DNA of 64,000 nucleotides from Pedobacter nanyangensis (lineage in GTDB: Bacteria; Bacteroidota; Bacteroidia; Sphingobacteriales; Sphingobacteriaceae), in NCBI RefSeq assembly GCF_003313505.1, contig NZ_QMHO01000002.1:439976-503975 (forward strand), written 5' to 3'. This document shows, in pieces, positions 55,475-63,516 of this stretch (the first letter of the stretch is position 1; every line of letters starts with the position of its first letter). Made by a program: the position numbers and the translations under genes. Below the pieces are notes generated by a model. That model was not told the origin of the DNA and did not search any database. It was given only the letters and a program-made list of their open reading frames with translations.

Positions 55475-57862
55475 CTACTTCAGCCTATTCTTCCTTGCGA
55501 AATACCTGGTGGCTAAGCTGGTGAAACTGATAATGGTAATGGTACTGATGGGCATTAAAACTGCTGCGACCAAAGGATATAGAGTACCTTGAACGGCATA
55601 GTACACTCCTATTAGGTTATAGGCTGTGGCAATGGCAAAGCTAATTTTGATGGTCTTTAGCCCGTCGCGGCTTAGCTGAATAAACTTAGGCAGTAAACCC
55701 ATGGCAGTCCCCTGCATAATGGCATCACAACCTGGGGTAAAATTGTTGATGTTGTCTGTAATGGCAATGCCGAAATTAGCCTGTTTTAAAGCACCTGCAT
55801 CATTCAAGCCATCTCCCAACATCATTACCTGTTTGTTACGGGCTTGCAATGCTTTAATCTCCTCTAGTTTCTGATGTGGACTTTGGTTGAATAACAAAGG
55901 TGTGGAAGGTTTAAATACCGATTTTAGCAACTGCTCATCTTTATTGGTATCACCAGAAAGCACTTTTAGGTCAAAATCATCATCCAGTTCATTGATCAAG
56001 GGCGCTATTCCCTCTCTCCACTGCTGATCTACCGTAAAACAGCCTTTATATTCCTCGTCGATGACGATGTGAACGCCGCCATTATCTTTAGCGGGCACGT
56101 CAAAAGGCAAGGCACGTTTGCTACCTGCATAAATCATCCTGCCGTTTACCACGCCCATGATGCCTTTGCCCAGCACTTCATTGTATTTGGCAATGGCATA
56201 AATTTTACTGGGGTTAAGTACTTTAAGCACCTGCCTACTCAGTGGATGTGAAGAATTGTACAGCAACGAAGCCACCAACAACTTCTCTCCTGCGGATAAA
56301 CTGCCTTCAAACCTAATTTCCGATTGATGCGTACTGGTCAAAGTACCTGTTTTATCAAACACAATGGTATCAATAGCAGCCAATTGCTCCAGCGCATCGG
56401 TATTTTTTACATAGAAGCCCTTTTTATCGAATACGGAAAGAATAGCCGATAAGGTAAAAGGCGTACTTAAAGCCAACACGCATGGGCAGGCCACAATGAC
56501 CACTGCGGTAAATGCCGACCAAGCCTTGGTGCTATCATTTTGCCATAGCCAATAGCCTGTGGCCGCAAATGCGATTACAAACACGCCGATACTGAAATAT
56601 TTGGCAATGCTATCGTTAAAGTTCTGTTTCCTGACATCACTCTTGTAAAACTCCTTGTTCCATAAACCTGTTAAGTAACTTTGCGAAGCCGGTTTAACGA
56701 CTTCAAGCTCTATCGCTTCGCCCATCTGTCTGCCCCCAGCATACACAATTTCACCCAAAACCTTCTGCTGTGGTTCGGCTTCGCCAGTTACAAAACTCAT
56801 GTCCAGCCAAGCATCCCCCTTCATTAAGATGGCATCGGCGGGCACTAATTCGCCATTGCGTATCAATAGTCGATCCCCAACGACTATTTCGCCTATGGCT
56901 ACCGGTTTTTCCCGGCTATCTTTAAGGGTAGTAATGGCAATGGGGAAATACGAACGGTAATCCCTATCAAAGGAAATATGGTGGTAGGTGCGTTGTTTTA
57001 CCCATTTCCCCATCAACAGGAGAAACACCAATCCCGTGAGGGTATCTCCAAAACCTGGCCCTGTATTAAATATCGTTGAAATAGCAGTACGGATAAAAAG
57101 TACTGCTATGATGAGCGCTAGAGGCGTATCTAGATTGACAAATTTCTGTTTTAAACTGGCGATGGCCGAAGTAAAGTAATCTCTGGCGCAGTAAAAGGTT
57201 ACCGGCACACAAAAAGCCAAATTTAGCCAGGCAAATAAGTATTGAAATTCTTTTTCTAAGGCTGATAAACCGAAATACTCTGGAAAGCTGAACAGCATGA
57301 CATTGCCCATGCAAAAGCCTGCAATGGCTATTTTCCAGATGAGCTGCTTGTTTACCGAATTGCTTTTCTCTTTCACTACATCCTGCAAACTGATCAAAGG
57401 CTCGTAGCCGATCTGGTTCAGCACTTCTACCACCTTACGTAACGACACCTGTTCATGTTTATAGCTGATGGTGACTTCTTTCTTTAAAAAATCGATACGT
57501 GAACTGAAAATAGCAGGATTGATTTTATACAAATGCTCCAACAACCAAATGCACGAACTACAGTGGATAGCCGGGATATAAAAAGTAACAATGGTATTTT
57601 CTTTGTCTTTGTAATTGATGAGTTGGGCAATAATGCTTGGCTCGTCCAGATATTCGTAATGCCCTTCTTCCTTTATCCGTTGCCCAGGTGTATCGTTATA
57701 AGCATAGTAATTGCACATGTTGTTTTCAGATAAAATCTGATAAACGCTCTGGCAGCCTATACAGCAAAAGTCTTTATCGTCGTGGCTTAGCTTCACTGCA
57801 GGCAATTGATCACCACAATGGTAACATACTGAACTTTGGTGGGTAAGGGTTGAATTGCTCAT
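55475..57862 (-). CDS. ccoI: Copper-translocating P-type ATPase, CcoI-like
   Basis: 795 aa. N-terminal zinc-finger-like Cys cluster (C13, C16, C33, C34, C37) of the CcoI-type heavy-metal ATPase, an HMA domain with HCSSC (about 100-104), about eight spans, the CPC metal site in VIVACPCVLALSTP, the phosphorylation motif DKTGTLT, and GDGLNDAGAL near the end. Exports copper to the periplasm for the binuclear site of the cbb3 oxidase. It is separated from the rest of the cco genes only by a repeat-rich gap. Confidence 0.88.
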   Translation of the reverse strand: MSNSTLTHQSSVCYHCGDQLPAVKLSHDDKDFCCIGCQSVYQILSENNMCNYYAYNDTPGQRIKEEGHYEYLDEPSIIAQLINYKDKENTIVTFYIPAIHCSSCIWLLEHLYKINPAIFSSRIDFLKKEVTISYKHEQVSLRKVVEVLNQIGYEPLISLQDVVKEKSNSVNKQLIWKIAIAGFCMGNVMLFSFPEYFGLSALEKEFQYLFAWLNLAFCVPVTFYCARDYFTSAIASLKQKFVNLDTPLALIIAVLFIRTAISTIFNTGPGFGDTLTGLVFLLLMGKWVKQRTYHHISFDRDYRSYFPIAITTLKDSREKPVAIGEIVVGDRLLIRNGELVPADAILMKGDAWLDMSFVTGEAEPQQKVLGEIVYAGGRQMGEAIELEVVKPASQSYLTGLWNKEFYKSDVRKQNFNDSIAKYFSIGVFVIAFAATGYWLWQNDSTKAWSAFTAVVIVACPCVLALSTPFTLSAILSVFDKKGFYVKNTDALEQLAAIDTIVFDKTGTLTSTHQSEIRFEGSLSAGEKLLVASLLYNSSHPLSRQVLKVLNPSKIYAIAKYNEVLGKGIMGVVNGRMIYAGSKRALPFDVPAKDNGGVHIVIDEEYKGCFTVDQQWREGIAPLINELDDDFDLKVLSGDTNKDEQLLKSVFKPSTPLLFNQSPHQKLEEIKALQARNKQVMMLGDGLNDAGALKQANFGIAITDNINNFTPGCDAIMQGTAMGLLPKFIQLSRDGLKTIKISFAIATAYNLIGVYYAVQGTLYPLVAAVLMPISTITIISFTSLATRYFARKNRLK

Positions 57863-58059
57863 GATTGGGTTCTTTCTAATTGACTAAACTTTACTTTCCA
57901 ACAGACCCTGAAATAAATTCAGGGTGACGGTAAACGGCGGTCCCTAATGCTGAACTTGTTTTACTTCGTAGCTTTTCGTTTCACTACAGGTCAGCATCGG
58001 CTTATAGGTTTTATTTCATACGCTATGTGCCTATGTGATTCATTATTTTATTCTGCTTT
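57863..58059. other. Intergenic spacer with hairpin repeat
   Basis: Holds CCCTGAA-ATAAA-TTCAGGG (57906-57924), a 7-bp stem hairpin with following GTGACGG that looks like an intergenic repeat unit. It may also end the hemN transcript or start ccoI. Nothing else is seen. Confidence 0.4.
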
Positions 58060-59406
58060 TTAAATAGCTGCGCTAAACAATTTCGTTTGTGGTTGCTTTT
58101 GCCATAGCCTGTCGTCAAAAGCCATACAAGTGTTTCGCAAAAACGATCGGCCCACAGGCAATATCTTTACCTCTTTGTTCCTTACAACCACTAGCCTATC
58201 GGCAATCATGGGCTGTAAACGCTGCATCACTTCAGCTGGCACCTCGGTATCAAAGCAAGTACTGTTTTGGCACATCAGGTTTAAAATATGTTGTCGAATA
58301 CGTAAATCCTCCGTATCCAGTAAATGTCCTTTTTGTACGCTCAAGTTTCCTTCCTGGATATGCTGTTTATACTCCTCTACCGTTTTGGCGTTTTGTGCAA
58401 AGGCAGTTCCACAATCACTGATGGACGATACCCCAAGACCCAGCAAAATCTGTGTATGCTGATCGGTATAGCCCATAAAGTTGCGGTGTAACTTGTTTTG
58501 CTGATAAGCCACATACAAACTATCGGTGGCTAATGCAAAATGATCCATGCCAATTTCTTCATAACCAGCCTCCATTAACATTTCCCTTCCTTTTTGGTAC
58601 AGGGCAAACTTTTCATCGCCTTGCGGGATATCTGCTTCGGTAAAGTGACGTTGTCCGGCTTTGATCCAAGGCACATGCGCATAGCTATAAAAAGCAATCC
58701 GATCTGGCTTTAGCCTAATCACCTCAGCAATGGTTTCGGTAAGTCCTTCCATGTGCTGACCGGGCAAGCCGTAAATCAAATCGTAGTTAATGGATTGGTA
58801 ACCGATGTTTCTGGCCAGCTCGGTAATGTGTTTTACCTGTGCAGGAGTTTGGTAGCGGTTAATCATGAACTGCACTTTGGGATCAAAATCCTGGATGCCA
58901 AAACTTACCCGCTTAAATCCCAAGTCGTATAAAGTCTGTAGGTGTTCGGCAGTGGTATTATCCGGATGTCCTTCAAAAGAACAAGCCGCTGTAGGTTCAA
59001 ATTGCGCCGCACCGGCGATGCTTTGTAGCAACTGTTTCAGGTTAGCCGCACTAAAAAAGGTTGGTGTGCCGCCGCCTAAATGGATTTCCTTGATTTTTGG
59101 ACGCCCGCCCAATAAGCCCACATACATTTCCCATTCCTTCAACAAGGCATCAATATAAGGTAGCTCTACGCCGTGGTTTTTAGTGATACGGGTGTTACAA
59201 CCACAATAAGTGCACAAGCTCTCGCAAAAAGGTAAATGAATATAAAGGCTAATACCCTCGTCTTTATGCTCGGTATAGGCAGTCAACAACCTCGATTTCC
59301 ATTGTGTTTCATCGAAATGCTGGTTATCCCAATAAGGCACTGTAGGGTAACTGGTGTACCTTGGAGCGGCAATATTGTACTTGCGTAAAAGTTCGGCGGT
59401 TTCCAT
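58060..59406 (-). CDS. hemN: Oxygen-independent coproporphyrinogen III oxidase
   Basis: I start at Met 59406 (METAELLRKYNI) because the longer frame (from 59439) lies inside the previous gene. 448 aa. The radical-SAM Cys motif CESLCTYCGC (C61, C65, C68) is followed by GGGTPTFF and a HemN-type C-terminal region (QPMIADRLVVVRNKEV). It converts coproporphyrinogen III to protoporphyrinogen IX without oxygen. The start overlaps the stop of the small Cys-rich protein by 1 bp (TAATG), so the two are translationally coupled. Confidence 0.92.
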   Translation of the reverse strand: METAELLRKYNIAAPRYTSYPTVPYWDNQHFDETQWKSRLLTAYTEHKDEGISLYIHLPFCESLCTYCGCNTRITKNHGVELPYIDALLKEWEMYVGLLGGRPKIKEIHLGGGTPTFFSAANLKQLLQSIAGAAQFEPTAACSFEGHPDNTTAEHLQTLYDLGFKRVSFGIQDFDPKVQFMINRYQTPAQVKHITELARNIGYQSINYDLIYGLPGQHMEGLTETIAEVIRLKPDRIAFYSYAHVPWIKAGQRHFTEADIPQGDEKFALYQKGREMLMEAGYEEIGMDHFALATDSLYVAYQQNKLHRNFMGYTDQHTQILLGLGVSSISDCGTAFAQNAKTVEEYKQHIQEGNLSVQKGHLLDTEDLRIRQHILNLMCQNSTCFDTEVPAEVMQRLQPMIADRLVVVRNKEVKILPVGRSFLRNTCMAFDDRLWQKQPQTKLFSAAI

Positions 59407-59840
59407 TAGTGCTCCTTTTCTTTGAGTGAAGCGCCGCAATCATTAGGACAGCAACAGGCTTTACCTACGCATTTGCCAGCTGCCCAATTATCTAAATTTC
59501 TAATGACCTGCTGCATACGGGACATGGCAAAATCTTCGCCCTCTTTAAAAGGTACATTGGCAATTTTAAGCCCCGCTTTTCCCGCTGCAACAAGGTTAAT
59601 GTGCTTGGTTTCAAAGGATGATGTGGCGATGTACTTAATGCCCAAAGCCCCTAAACCCATAATCAGTGCTTCATCCAACGGATCTTCGTTAAACACAATT
59701 AATACTTCCTTACCTTGTGCAAAAGGTAAGGTTTCGCCGCTTAAGCTGTTGGCAATAATGGTGATATCATGTTTTTTGTGGTTAGCCAACACCAGGCACT
59801 CTTTTTCTTCAGGTTTAATATTATAGGCAATAGCTTTCAT
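59406..59840 (-). CDS. Truncated 2-hydroxyacid-dehydrogenase-like domain with Cys-rich tail
   Basis: 144 aa. The first ~100 residues resemble the N-terminal (catalytic-half) fold of D-2-hydroxyacid dehydrogenases (MKAIAYNIKPEEKECL, VLIVFNEDPLDE, GIKYIATSS, GLKIANVP), but the NAD-binding Rossmann half and the catalytic His/Arg are missing. The C-terminus instead carries five Cys within residues 124-135 (KCVGKACCCPNDCGAS), suggesting metal or Fe-S/thiol chemistry. It is coupled to hemN. A role in anaerobic heme or metal supply is inference only. Confidence 0.6.
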   Translation of the reverse strand: MKAIAYNIKPEEKECLVLANHKKHDITIIANSLSGETLPFAQGKEVLIVFNEDPLDEALIMGLGALGIKYIATSSFETKHINLVAAGKAGLKIANVPFKEGEDFAMSRMQQVIRNLDNWAAGKCVGKACCCPNDCGASLKEKEH

Positions 59841-60315
59841 CCGTTCTAATTATCTAGATACAAAACTAGCTAGCCACCAAGCCATGGGAGTTGAGCGTGG
59901 TTATCAGAAAAAGTGATATTCGTCATAAATTAGGAATTAGTGAGTAGTGGTTAGGAATTAGGAGTTAGGAGTTAGGAGTTAGTCCCTACCGTTCGGGATT
60001 AGTAGTTAGTATTTAGATGGGTGGTATCCAAAATTCCCCTCTTTTAGCGGGGTGCCCAACGGGCGGGGTGTTTTTTGATTAGGAGCTAGGTACCAGTGGT
60101 TAATGGCTTGTGGTTAGCTGCGTCCATTCGCCCTTTTGTCATTCTGAGAGTGGCCCTGTCCCGACTATTCGGGAGAATGATCCCTGAGCTTAATGCTATT
60201 GATTGAGTTTCGGTTATTCGGTTAATTGTTTAATTGTTACTATGAACGTGAATACGTCATTATGCCAACTGAATTGTAAATGGGTTATTCGGTTAATTGG
60301 TTAACTGGTTAATTG
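59841..60315. repeat. Low-complexity and palindromic repeat block
   Basis: 475 bases without a credible gene. From about 59940 a GGAGTTA/GGTTAGT unit repeats; 60035-60076 holds CCCC-rich palindromic sequence ending in TTTTTT; 60139-60180 is a nested palindrome (TCATTCT...AGAATGA enclosing TCCCGA-CTAT-TCGGGA); 60206-60315 contains two versions of GGTTATTCGGTTAATTG with GGTTAACT-type units. No coding potential is visible. Confidence 0.6.
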
Positions 60316-60870
60316 TTACCTCAAACGTCGTACATACTTAAACCCTGCGTAATACAGTTGAGCAAAGCAAATAAACATCCCCAGCTTAAGTAATAATCCT
60401 CCACCCATACTTAAAATATCTTCCGAAAGGCTAACCCTAATCAGTCCGCCATAGTTAACCCTAAACAAAAAGATCACCAGCTCCACGGGAACCAGCAATA
60501 ACAAACCAATTAATACCCTTAACCATGGGTGATACTTAAACTTTGGTAACCTTAACAACTGCGTAGCGCCTATCCATAGCACAATTTGCAACCAAAAGCT
60601 CCACCAATACTTGCCAAACATTCTATTGAGGATAGCAGCACTATCTGGTTCTTGGTGGGTCATCAATGTCCCAACAATAAGGATGATCCACAAGCACAAA
60701 TAAACTATTCCTAAAGAGATGGTAAAACTACAAAATAGCCTATTGTACAAACGCTTTTCGGCTCTTTTGGGTAATAGTACTCCCAAGGGATATAAAATAG
60801 AGATGAAGCCAAAAATGGTAAATAAGTCTTTTTGGATGACTAAGAGGATGTTGTTGATGATTTCGAGCAT
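60316..60870 (-). CDS. Integral membrane protein, function unknown
   Basis: 184 aa with about five membrane spans separated by short basic loops (for example LPKRAEKRLYNRL and LPKFKYH), so the protein is mostly in the membrane. There are no catalytic motifs and few polar residues inside the spans. I recognise no family. It lies between repeat blocks and the ATPase/PIN cassette, transcribed in the same direction; about 80 bp separates it from the nuclease gene. Confidence 0.6.
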   Translation of the reverse strand: MLEIINNILLVIQKDLFTIFGFISILYPLGVLLPKRAEKRLYNRLFCSFTISLGIVYLCLWIILIVGTLMTHQEPDSAAILNRMFGKYWWSFWLQIVLWIGATQLLRLPKFKYHPWLRVLIGLLLLVPVELVIFLFRVNYGGLIRVSLSEDILSMGGGLLLKLGMFICFAQLYYAGFKYVRRLR

Positions 60871-60950
60871 TAAAAAATAACATTCTAAAAATCGATAATA
60901 TTCAATATTGTACTAATTAAGGGTCACAAAAAATCTATAAAAGCTAATGT

Positions 60951-61439
60951 TTATTCGTATCCAATTTTTTCTGGTCTATCTGATACTTCTATATTATAAT
61001 TTGGAAAACTTTTTAAATCAATAGTTAAGTTTTCATCATATGTTAAAGCTTTTTTCCTATTAGATTGAATTATGGTACATATATGACAATGATCTTCTTC
61101 ATTGGATAAAATATTACGCAAAATTTTTTTCGAAAATAATTGACTTTTCAATTCACCTATTAAACTATTATTGTGTTTTATTAATCGTCCTTGTCGAGTC
61201 AACAATGCAATTATCATTGGCATTGAAGTGGAATGAAAACAATTATAAGATGAGCGTAGATATTCAGTAAGAAGTTTCTGATTAACCACCAAATGTGCAA
61301 AGTCTTTTTTTTTATCAGGTTCAACAGCTACAATACTTTCGTCGTAATTAATTATCCATTCAATTAACTTTTTATATTCATTGTCGAGAGGATTTGAAAA
61401 GTTTTTTGCGACATTATTATCAATAAATATATCTTTCAT
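60951..61439 (-). CDS. PIN-like nuclease (putative toxin/effector)
   Basis: 162 aa, cytoplasmic. The PIN-domain acidic pattern is visible: Asp7 in KDIFIDNNV, Glu59 in LLTEYL, Asp116 in EEDHCHI and Asp135 in ALTYDENL, which fit the D-E-D-D metal-binding set of PIN-family RNases. It starts 1 bp after the stop of the ATPase gene, so translation is coupled. AT-richer than its neighbours. I infer the nuclease partner of the ATPase; the PIN call rests on motifs, not on an alignment. Confidence 0.6.
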   Translation of the reverse strand: MKDIFIDNNVAKNFSNPLDNEYKKLIEWIINYDESIVAVEPDKKKDFAHLVVNQKLLTEYLRSSYNCFHSTSMPMIIALLTRQGRLIKHNNSLIGELKSQLFSKKILRNILSNEEDHCHICTIIQSNRKKALTYDENLTIDLKSFPNYNIEVSDRPEKIGYE

Positions 61440-61440
61440 A

Positions 61441-62811
61441 TCACTGGGCTTTAATTGCGATATTCATAACATCTAACATATAAGTATCAAAGAAACTAGC
61501 TGGAGCATTTTTTATCTGGCCACTTTTCAATAAAGAAATTTGATATTTTTTAGCACTACTGCCGTTGTTTTCTATATATAGGCAACTTATTTCGTCTTCT
61601 AGAATTTTTTCTTCACAAATAGCCAATCTAAGTCTATTAATTAAATATTCACTATGAGTTTCAATTATGTAATATTTATTTTCACGCTTTATACTACTAA
61701 CAATATAATCAGCGAAATGAGCTTGTATCTTTGGATGTAAATGTATTTCAGGTTGAGCAATAAATAAAGTTGAGCCCTTACTCAATTGCAAGTCAGCAAC
61801 TATAATTGGTAAAAATTGACTAATGCCAAAACCAACATCAGTAATGGACGACCAAACACCATTCTTCTTATTTTTAACTAAAATTTCATATCTACCTCCA
61901 GTCATTCTTTTTGATTTTATTTCTTCTAGAAGACCTAATTCTTTAAGTATATCACACAATTTTTTATACTTAGGACTTTTCGACGTTTCCCAAGCTATGA
62001 TTTGATCTTCATAGTTCTCTCCAAATTTTCCGACTTTTAAATCAACTTTTGAAGTCTCATAATAAGTTCTCTCGGGAAATAGCCTAAAAGAACTTATATA
62101 ATTTATATTATCATCATATCTATTGAATACTCTGGATATACCTTGAATGATACTCTCAAGATAAAAATTCCCCTTTTCTCGTATAGTTGCGTTAAGCTCT
62201 GAGATATTTTCGAATTTAAAATCTATTTTTCTTTTAACATGGCTAAATTTGGATATCTTTGAAAGAGTTCTATTTTGTTTCTCTTGAACATCAACATTTT
62301 CCTGCTTTGAAACTTCTTTTATAATATTATCAATACTCTCCAATATTTTTGAATACATTTTGGGCGATCTAAATTCTCTATTGGGATCTTTATCTATAAA
62401 ATACTCGAAACTTAAGTCATATTTTCTAACTTTCTCAAGTTTTAGAGTATAGTAATCTGTAGTAGCTAATAAACTTTGAAGTACAGGTAATTCACGAACT
62501 TTATCAACAACCCAAGTAGTAGAAATTTTTTCTCTACAATCACTATCATTTTGATATTCAAACTCTAGAGTTATAACATTCTCCCTTTTATGACTATGTA
62601 CAATCTCCGTGAAATCTCCCATATTAACATACTTACCATTAGGAGAAAATTGAAAAGGAAACTCTCTAGACTGCACGGCGCTTAGAATACTATAGAGAAA
62701 AGAGCTTTTACCACTACTATTTGCTCCAGTCAATAAGGTAATTTTTGATAGCTGAACTTCTAATTCATCATAACATTTAAAATTTCTTACCCTTATTTTT
62801 TCAATATTCAT
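61441..62811 (-). CDS. SMC/OLD-like AAA ATPase (DUF3696-type)
   Basis: 456 aa. N-terminal FRNFKCY-like motif (VRNFKCYDELEV), Walker A GANSSGKSS at residues 29-37, a variable middle with a long helical stretch, and a C-terminal block with FIAQPEIHLHPKIQAHFADYI and YYIIETHSEYLINRLRLA. The Walker B position reads IAQPE, whereas related ATPases usually have an acidic residue before the QPE, so hydrolysis may be altered. Similar ATPases pair with a nuclease in several anti-phage systems. Coupled to the PIN-like gene; clearly AT-rich. Confidence 0.72.
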   Translation of the reverse strand: MNIEKIRVRNFKCYDELEVQLSKITLLTGANSSGKSSFLYSILSAVQSREFPFQFSPNGKYVNMGDFTEIVHSHKRENVITLEFEYQNDSDCREKISTTWVVDKVRELPVLQSLLATTDYYTLKLEKVRKYDLSFEYFIDKDPNREFRSPKMYSKILESIDNIIKEVSKQENVDVQEKQNRTLSKISKFSHVKRKIDFKFENISELNATIREKGNFYLESIIQGISRVFNRYDDNINYISSFRLFPERTYYETSKVDLKVGKFGENYEDQIIAWETSKSPKYKKLCDILKELGLLEEIKSKRMTGGRYEILVKNKKNGVWSSITDVGFGISQFLPIIVADLQLSKGSTLFIAQPEIHLHPKIQAHFADYIVSSIKRENKYYIIETHSEYLINRLRLAICEEKILEDEISCLYIENNGSSAKKYQISLLKSGQIKNAPASFFDTYMLDVMNIAIKAQ

Positions 62812-62887
62812 ATTTTATGATTTTTTTCGCAACGAATATAAACAAACTAATATTTCTAGAGATTTTAATAAATCAAATATTCTTTTT

Positions 62888-62963
62888 AATAGGTTTAGTT
62901 CTAGGAAAGCTAACTGGATTATTAAATTACGATACCTACAATTCCATTTGAACTAAACCTATT
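62888..62963. repeat. Perfect 14-15 bp inverted repeat upstream of the ATPase gene
   Basis: AATAGGTTTAGTTC (62888-62901) pairs with GAACTAAACCTATT (62950-62963) across a 48-bp loop; the outer T-A pair makes 15 bp. A run of T follows on the plus strand, so it may act as a terminator, a structured RNA or a mobile element end. It lies 77 bp upstream of the ATPase start. Confidence 0.75.
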
Positions 62964-63049
62964 ATTTTTTCTTGATAACACAAAGATTACAGAGCTAAGA
63001 TTTATTTAGATAACGCAATATAAATGAAGCATTTGAAACTTACAATCAT

Positions 63050-63196
63050 CTACAAATAAAAAGGTCCGCCCTTTAAAATATGCTGATGCAACTCCAGTAA
63101 TGTATCCTTGTACCATTTATCTGCATTTTGAAAATCATTTCTTCTGGTAATTTTCCCTAAAGGCGATTCCAAGAAAAAAGTAGCACAGGGCCTTAC
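63050..63196 (-). pseudogene. Possible gene remnant (C-terminal fragment)
   Basis: On the minus strand a 48-codon open stretch ends in a stop at 63050-63052. It reads like real protein near its end (ITRRNDFQNADKWYKDTLL, HILKGGPFYL), with no start codon or upstream coding, and abuts a tandem-repeat run. I do not recognise its family. It could be chance; a truncated old gene is my guess. Confidence 0.3.
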
Positions 63197-63516
63197 TTAG
63201 TGGTTGGTGGTTGGTAGTTAGTATTTAGAATAAGGAGCAAGGAGCAAGGAGCAAGGAGTAAAGAGCAGGGACATAGGGGTTTAGTTGAATCTTTCTAAAA
63301 ACAACAAATCACTGTAAATAAATTAGTTGAAAAGGAATAAACAAATGAACTAATTCCCTAGCCCCCATACCCAATGAACCAACAAGCAAGTGAACTAATG
63401 AACTAATTAAAAAGGCTTGCTTTAAAATTACCACATACAAGCGGATATGAGCTAATTCCTAATAAACTAATGAACTAATTAAACAAACAACTCCCCTCCT
63501 CAACCGTTTTAACCAT
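63197..63516. repeat. Tandem repeat stretch before the last gene
   Basis: GGTTGGT/GTTAGT units (63197-63230), GGAGCAA units (63234-63260) and two versions of TGAACTAATTAA (63400-63420 and 63466-63482). It is low-complexity with no credible gene. Confidence 0.55.

Noticed and set aside
59422..59826. 134-aa plus-strand frame opposite the small Cys-rich protein
   Set aside because: The opposite strand has a clear protein fold and coupling to hemN; no independent signal is seen here.
62888..62963. Retron or insertion-sequence end
   Set aside because: No reverse transcriptase or transposase gene is near and no target duplication is visible; only the inverted repeat is reported.
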